Source of the DNA: an uncultured Eubacteriales bacterium
Lineage (GTDB): Bacteria; Bacillota; Clostridia; Peptostreptococcales; Anaerovoracaceae
Direction: 5' to 3'
NCBI GenBank assembly: GCA_900542245.1
Contig: UQMQ01000030.1
Coordinates: 1-19,712, forward strand
Length of the DNA: 19,712 nt
In this document: piece by piece, positions 16,836-19,712 of the stretch
Numbering within the stretch: position 1 is the stretch's first letter
Layout of the letters: every line of letters begins with the position of its first letter
Notes under the pieces: generated by a model
What the model saw: only the letters and a program-made list of their open reading frames with translations
Databases searched by the model: none
What the model was told of the DNA's origin: nothing
Translations under genes and position numbers: made by a program

Positions 16836-17846
16836 ATGGATGAAACAAAAAAAATCGGCGTCATCGGCGCCGGAAGCTTTGGTACGGCGCTGGCTATGAC
16901 TTTGAGCGGCAAAGGGCATGCGGTGACCCTGTGGGCGCGCAGACCGGAGCAGGTCGCAGACATGCGAAAGACGCATCAGAATATGCACTATCTGCCGGAT
17001 GTCACACTGCCGGAGGCGCTGCAATTTACAGACGATCTGCAAGACGCGGTGCAGGGCAAGGACCTGCTGCTGCTGACAGTTCCGGCGCAGACCTTTCGCG
17101 ATGTGTTTACGCAGGTCGCTGCCTGCATGGACCCGCAGCTCCCGGTCGTTAATGCAGCAAAGGGCATCGAAAAAGGCAGCCTGCTGCGCCTCTCTGAGGT
17201 CGCGCAGCAGATCCTGCCGGACGTAAAATATGCGGCGCTTTCCGGTCCCTCTCATGCGGAGGAAGTGGCGAGAGCGCTGCCGACGACAGTTGTGACTGCG
17301 AGCACAGCGCCTGATCTGGCGATAACGGTGCAGGATATTTTCAGTACGGACAGGTTCCGCGTCTACACCAATGATGATCTGATCGGTGTGGAGCTTGGCG
17401 GCGCGCTTAAAAACATCATCGCGCTGGGAGCCGGCATTTCAGACGGCTTGCAGCTCGGAGACAACACGAAAGCTGCCATGATGACGCGCGGCATGACAGA
17501 GATGACCAGACTCGGACTCGCGCTCGGTGCGCACGCGGAGACCTTTGCGGGGCTGGCTGGTATTGGGGACCTGATCGTGACTTGTACCAGCATGCATTCC
17601 CGCAACAGAAGGTGCGGCATTCTGATCGGACAGGGCAAGCGGGTTGCAGATGCGGTCAAGGAAGTCGGCATGGTCGTCGAAGGTCTTTCAACTGCGGAGG
17701 CGGCGACCGCACTGGCGCAAAAATATCAGGTGGAAATGCCGATCACACAGTGCATTTACCACATGATCCAGGGCAGCGTCAATGCGGCAGAGGCGATCGA
17801 CCTTCTGATGGGCAGGGAGCGCAAAAAAGAAAATATCATTTTGTAA
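16836..17846 (+). CDS. gpsA: NAD(P)-dependent glycerol-3-phosphate dehydrogenase
   Basis: GpsA reduces dihydroxyacetone phosphate to sn-glycerol-3-phosphate, the backbone for phospholipids. The 336-residue chain opens with a Rossmann motif GAGSFG (11-16), then AAKGIE (about 107), SGPSHAEEV, and the catalytic-lysine region GALKNIIALGAGISDG (Lys near 191). ATG 16836 follows GGAG with a short A-rich spacer. It forms a lipid triplet with plsX and plsY in the same operon. In several clostridia der-plsY-gpsA is followed by spoIVA; here the next gene is miaB. Confidence 0.96.
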   Translation: MDETKKIGVIGAGSFGTALAMTLSGKGHAVTLWARRPEQVADMRKTHQNMHYLPDVTLPEALQFTDDLQDAVQGKDLLLLTVPAQTFRDVFTQVAACMDPQLPVVNAAKGIEKGSLLRLSEVAQQILPDVKYAALSGPSHAEEVARALPTTVVTASTAPDLAITVQDIFSTDRFRVYTNDDLIGVELGGALKNIIALGAGISDGLQLGDNTKAAMMTRGMTEMTRLGLALGAHAETFAGLAGIGDLIVTCTSMHSRNRRCGILIGQGKRVADAVKEVGMVVEGLSTAEAATALAQKYQVEMPITQCIYHMIQGSVNAAEAIDLLMGRERKKENIIL

Positions 17847-17896
17847 ATGACAAGCGAGGCTGATATCTTCAGTTCATAAGATTTGGGAGAACAACA

Positions 17897-19234
17897 TTGA
17901 TAGAAAACAAAACATTCCATATTACCACTTTTGGCTGTCAGATGAACGAGCATGACTCGGAAACGCTGGCAGGCATGCTGCTGGCTAAGGGCTACCAGTC
18001 GGCACCGGAACGCAAAGACGCGAACATTGTCATCTTTAATACCTGTAGCGTACGGGAAAATGCAGATAAACGGTTTTTTGGCACCCTCGGACAGCTCAAA
18101 AAGAAAAAAATGGAGATGGGGGAGAACTTTACTGTCTGCGTCTGCGGCTGTATGATGCAGCAGCAGCATGTCGTTGACACGATCAAGTCCAAATATCCAT
18201 GGGTCGATGTGATCTTCGGCACCAATAATCTGCATCAGCTGCCGGAGCTTTTGGATAAGCTCTATCAGGAGAAACAAAAGCAGCTGGCTGTATGGCAGGA
18301 CGGCGGCGAGATCGTGGAGGGTCTGCCGGCAAAAAGACTTTACCGTCACAAGGCGTTTGTCAACATCATGTACGGCTGCAATAATTTCTGCACCTACTGC
18401 ATCGTTCCGTACACCAGAGGCAGGGAACGGAGCCGGAAGCCGGAGGATATCATCAAAGAAATCAGAGCGCTTGTCAGCGATGGTGTCAAGGAGATCATGT
18501 TGCTCGGACAGAATGTCAATTCCTATCGCGGCATCAGTGCGGACGGTGCACAGACGGACTTCGCGGATCTGATCCAGCAGATCAATGCCATTGATGGGCT
18601 GGCGCGCATCCGTTTCATGACCAGCCATCCGAAGGATATTTCCGACAAGCTGATCGCTGCCTACGGCACCTGCGAAAAGCTGTGCCATTACATCCACCTG
18701 CCGGTGCAGGCCGGTTCCAGCAAGGTGCTCAAGGAAATGAACCGCCATTACACCAGAGAGGCTTATCTGGAAAAGGTGGAGAAGCTGCGGGTAGTCGATC
18801 CGGATATGGCGATCTCGACCGACATCATCGTCGGATTTCCGGGCGAAACAGAAGCAGAATTTGCGGAGACCTTGTCGCTCTGTGAGACTGTGCGTTATGA
18901 CTCAGCCTTTACGTTCCTGTATTCGATTCGCAAGGGAACACCGGCTGAGAAGTTTACAGATCAGATACCGGAGGAGACCAAGCACGAACGGTTTAACCGT
19001 CTGGTAGACGTCATCAATCGCATTTCTGCTGAGAAGAACGCGGCCTATATCGGACGCATCGAGAAGGTGCTGGTCGACGGACCGTCCAAACGGAATTCCA
19101 AGACCTACGGCGGACGGACGGAAACCTTCAAGCTCGTCAACTTCGAGGGAAAACCGGAGATGGTCGGAGAGATCGTGACCGTTGAGATTACCGATGCCAA
19201 TACGTTCAGTCTGGTCGGACGAGTCATAGAATAA
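17897..19234 (+). CDS. miaB: tRNA-2-methylthio-N6-dimethylallyladenosine synthase MiaB
   Basis: MiaB is a radical-SAM methylthiotransferase that adds a methylthio group to i6A37 of tRNAs reading UNN codons. The 445 residues show the N-terminal UPF0004 cluster ligands (C14 in FGCQMN, C50 in NTCSVRE, C85 in GCMMQ), the radical-SAM triad C161-x3-C165-x2-C168 (CNNFCTYC), and a C-terminal TRAM domain (about 380-445). The start is TTG at 17897, with GGGAGA seven bases upstream; there is no ATG near the family start. The sequence KNAAYIGRIEKVLVDGPSKR marks the TRAM boundary. It is the last gene of the operon, 50 bases after gpsA, and a modest stem-loop follows. The usual neighbours mutS and miaA do not follow here. 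Confidence 0.95.
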   Translation: MIENKTFHITTFGCQMNEHDSETLAGMLLAKGYQSAPERKDANIVIFNTCSVRENADKRFFGTLGQLKKKKMEMGENFTVCVCGCMMQQQHVVDTIKSKYPWVDVIFGTNNLHQLPELLDKLYQEKQKQLAVWQDGGEIVEGLPAKRLYRHKAFVNIMYGCNNFCTYCIVPYTRGRERSRKPEDIIKEIRALVSDGVKEIMLLGQNVNSYRGISADGAQTDFADLIQQINAIDGLARIRFMTSHPKDISDKLIAAYGTCEKLCHYIHLPVQAGSSKVLKEMNRHYTREAYLEKVEKLRVVDPDMAISTDIIVGFPGETEAEFAETLSLCETVRYDSAFTFLYSIRKGTPAEKFTDQIPEETKHERFNRLVDVINRISAEKNAAYIGRIEKVLVDGPSKRNSKTYGGRTETFKLVNFEGKPEMVGEIVTVEITDANTFSLVGRVIE

Positions 19235-19261
19235 GGGCTTTGAAAATCTTGACAAAATGTG

Positions 19262-19285
19262 AAACGCTTCCACGAAGCTGTTTTT
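19262..19285 (+). terminator. Probable terminator of the plsX-miaB operon
   Basis: AAAC plus GCTTC (to 19270) pairs with GAAGC (19274-19278) plus GTTT after one bulged T; a CAC loop and a GTTTTT tract complete it. It lies 28 bases after the miaB stop and 13 bases before the next promoter. The stem is short, so read-through is possible. Confidence 0.5.
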
Positions 19286-19297
19286 GTGCGAAAAGGT

Positions 19298-19326
19298 TTG
19301 ACATTTTATCTGAAACGGTATAGAAT
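19298..19326 (+). promoter_or_regulatory. Promoter of the putative antitoxin RNA
   Basis: A perfect -35 TTGACA (19298-19303), a 17 bp spacer and -10 TAGAAT (19321-19326). No coding gene follows; only about 67 nt are transcribed before the terminator at 19369-19399. Confidence 0.75.
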
Positions 19327-19346
19327 AGAAATACGAAAGAAAAAGT

Positions 19347-19363
19347 TAGTTTTAACTGGCACA
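19347..19363 (+). repeat. Direct repeat DR-a (within the antitoxin RNA)
   Basis: Seventeen bases, TAGTTTTAACTGGCACA, repeated with one difference (T for C at the seventh base) at 19509-19525. A match of this length 162 bp apart, placed at the toxin start codon, is the functional signature of par-type loci. Confidence 0.8.
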
Positions 19364-19368
19364 AATTG

Positions 19369-19399
19369 AAAAACCCGAAGCTGTGGACTTCGGGTTTTT
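19369..19399. terminator. Bidirectional terminator shared by the toxin mRNA and antitoxin RNA
   Basis: AAAAACCCGAAG (19369-19380) pairs perfectly with CTTCGGGTTTTT (19388-19399) around a 7-base loop. The A-run on one side and T-run on the other make it a terminator on both strands. It ends the plus-strand short RNA and, 28 bases past the toxin stop, the minus-strand toxin mRNA. Confidence 0.88.
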
Positions 19400-19427
19400 C
19401 GCTATGTAAAACACAGCAGGCTTATTG

Positions 19428-19517
19428 TCATTTACGATGTGCGTCAAGCCATTTGCAAAGATAGTAACCAACAACCTCTGCCGCAACAGCACATAAAAAC
19501 GAAAAAAATAGTTTCAA
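19428..19517 (-). CDS. Putative Fst/Ldr-like type I toxin peptide, 29 aa
   Basis: A 29-residue peptide, too short for standard gene callers: (M)KLFFSFLCAVAAEVVGYYL, then CKWLDAHRK. It has one hydrophobic helix (about 3-21), an internal Glu, and a polar, mainly basic tail, as in small membrane-damaging toxins; Fst also ends with a short charged tail after a conserved tryptophan- or leucine-containing segment. The TTG start (19517) lies 8 bases after a perfect AAAGGAGG. The start is sequestered in a stem (19515-19547). A strong promoter lies at 19568-19596. The mRNA would be about 190 nt. A 78-codon frame on the same strand is out of register and has no such signals. Assignment to a known toxin family is inference. 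Confidence 0.72.
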   Translation of the reverse strand: MKLFFSFLCAVAAEVVGYYLCKWLDAHRK

Positions 19518-19525
19518 CTGGCACA
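19509..19525 (-). repeat. Direct repeat DR-b, covering the toxin start codon
   Basis: Plus-strand TAGTTTCAACTGGCACA, whose complement in the toxin mRNA spans the bases after the Shine-Dalgarno, the TTG start and codons 2-3. It is the predicted pairing target of DR-a (19347-19363). Confidence 0.8.
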
Positions 19526-19547
19526 CCTCCTTTCTGTTGCCAGATTG
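19515..19547 (-). promoter_or_regulatory. Start-codon-sequestering stem-loop in the toxin mRNA leader
   Basis: In the mRNA, CAA-T-CTGGCA (19547-19538) pairs with TGCCAGTTG (19523-19515), nine pairs with one bulged T. The TTG start is in the stem and AAAGGAGG in the loop. Intramolecular sequestration of the initiation region is a known safeguard in Fst and other type I toxin mRNAs. Confidence 0.65.
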
Positions 19548-19567
19548 GAGTGAATGACAACATGATT

Positions 19568-19596
19568 ATTATACAATATTTTTCTATAAGTGGCAA
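19568..19596 (-). promoter_or_regulatory. Toxin mRNA promoter
   Basis: On the minus strand, -35 TTGCCA (19596-19591, 5/6), a 17 bp spacer and a perfect -10 TATAAT (19573-19568). The predicted start is near 19561, giving a leader of about 44 nt that begins just before the sequestering stem. Confidence 0.75.
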
Positions 19597-19646
19597 TATC
19601 ATACGGGCTATCAATATTCTTATCAAAATGAAGAAATGTGAGCTGC

Positions 19647-19712
19647 CACAAAAAGTCGTTTTACGAAAAAAAGCCCGCATGGAATTCTGAGAAATTTCTA
19701 TGCGTACATGGC
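19647..19712 (+). repeat. Dispersed repeat, copy 3 (truncated by window edge)
   Basis: ACAAAA at 19648-19653 and TTACGAAA near 19661-19668 match the left end of copies 1 and 2 at the same spacing, and ATTTCTATG followed by ACATGGC (19694-19712) matches their middle. Between ACGAAA and ATTTCT this copy has about 20 extra bases. The right half lies outside the window. It starts about 50 bp behind the toxin promoter. Confidence 0.55.

Larger units (their letters stand above)
19333..19399 (+). ncRNA. Putative type I antitoxin RNA (par RNA II-like)
   Basis: A short RNA predicted from the promoter at 19298-19326 to the end of the shared terminator at 19399. It carries no plausible ORF. A small hairpin AGTTA/TAACT (19344-19357) presents the 17-nt block at 19347-19363. 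This block matches the plus strand at 19509-19525 in 16 of 17 positions, so the RNA can pair with the toxin mRNA from just after its Shine-Dalgarno through the TTG start to codon 3; the single difference becomes a G-U pair. Its 3' end is also fully complementary to the toxin mRNA terminator. This mirrors RNA II of the pAD1 par locus. Expression is unproven. Confidence 0.7.

Noticed and set aside
17756..18748. 330-codon minus-strand open frame opposite gpsA/miaB
   Set aside because: It lies antisense to two clearly conserved genes, without initiation signals or recognisable domains.
19249..19254. TTGACA just after miaB as a second antitoxin promoter
   Set aside because: At 16-18 bp downstream there is no acceptable -10; that position falls in the predicted operon terminator.
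19444..19680. 78-codon minus-strand frame overlapping the toxin gene
   Set aside because: It is in a different frame from the 29-aa peptide, begins upstream of the mapped-by-motif toxin promoter and runs through it and the leader stem, and has no ribosome binding site at its ATG.
19439..19690. 83-codon plus-strand frame opposite the toxin gene
   Set aside because: It is low complexity and Lys/Ile-rich, lacks initiation signals, and starts after the bidirectional terminator with no plus-strand promoter visible.

Overview
The window looks like a chromosomal segment of a low-to-mid GC Gram-positive anaerobe of class Clostridia. Support comes from gene order (plsX-rnc-smc-ftsY, then der-plsY-gpsA), strong AGGAGG-type ribosome binding sites, sigma-A type promoters with 16-17 bp spacers, a giant BadF/HgdB-type activase protein typical of anaerobic Firmicutes, and GTG/TTG starts on some genes. 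The genus cannot be fixed from this sequence alone.

Left region (1-4119): on the minus strand, prfC (release factor 3) ends in a stem-loop terminator. It is divergent from a MepA-type MATE efflux gene on the plus strand, and the two promoters overlap in a ~45 bp stretch. The MATE gene converges on, and overlaps by 21 bp, a minus-strand gene for a cysteine-cluster (YkgJ-like) protein whose best promoter predicts a nearly leaderless mRNA.

Middle (4120-8566): a single 1414-residue protein with two activase (BadF/HgdC) ATPase modules, a cysteine-rich middle part and an HgdB-like C-terminal region, followed by a dispersed structured repeat and a strong terminator.

Right region (8589-19285): a good promoter starts a tightly packed housekeeping operon, plsX-rnc-smc-ftsY-der-plsY-gpsA-miaB. 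It combines phosphatidic-acid synthesis (PlsX, PlsY, GpsA), dsRNA processing (RNase III), chromosome organisation (SMC), membrane targeting (FtsY), ribosome assembly (Der) and tRNA modification (MiaB). I see no terminator inside it; junctions range from 8-11 nt overlaps to a 50 nt gap.

Far right (19298-19712): the most interesting part. A tiny unannotated minus-strand ORF (29 codons, TTG start, one transmembrane helix ending CKWLDAHRK) has its own promoter and converges with a ~67 nt plus-strand RNA on a shared bidirectional terminator. The short RNA carries a 17-nt direct repeat of the toxin start-codon region, so it can pair with the toxin mRNA through the TTG start. This is the architecture of the Fst/par type I toxin-antitoxin locus of enterococcal plasmid pAD1. 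Next to it begins a third copy of the dispersed repeat, cut by the window edge.
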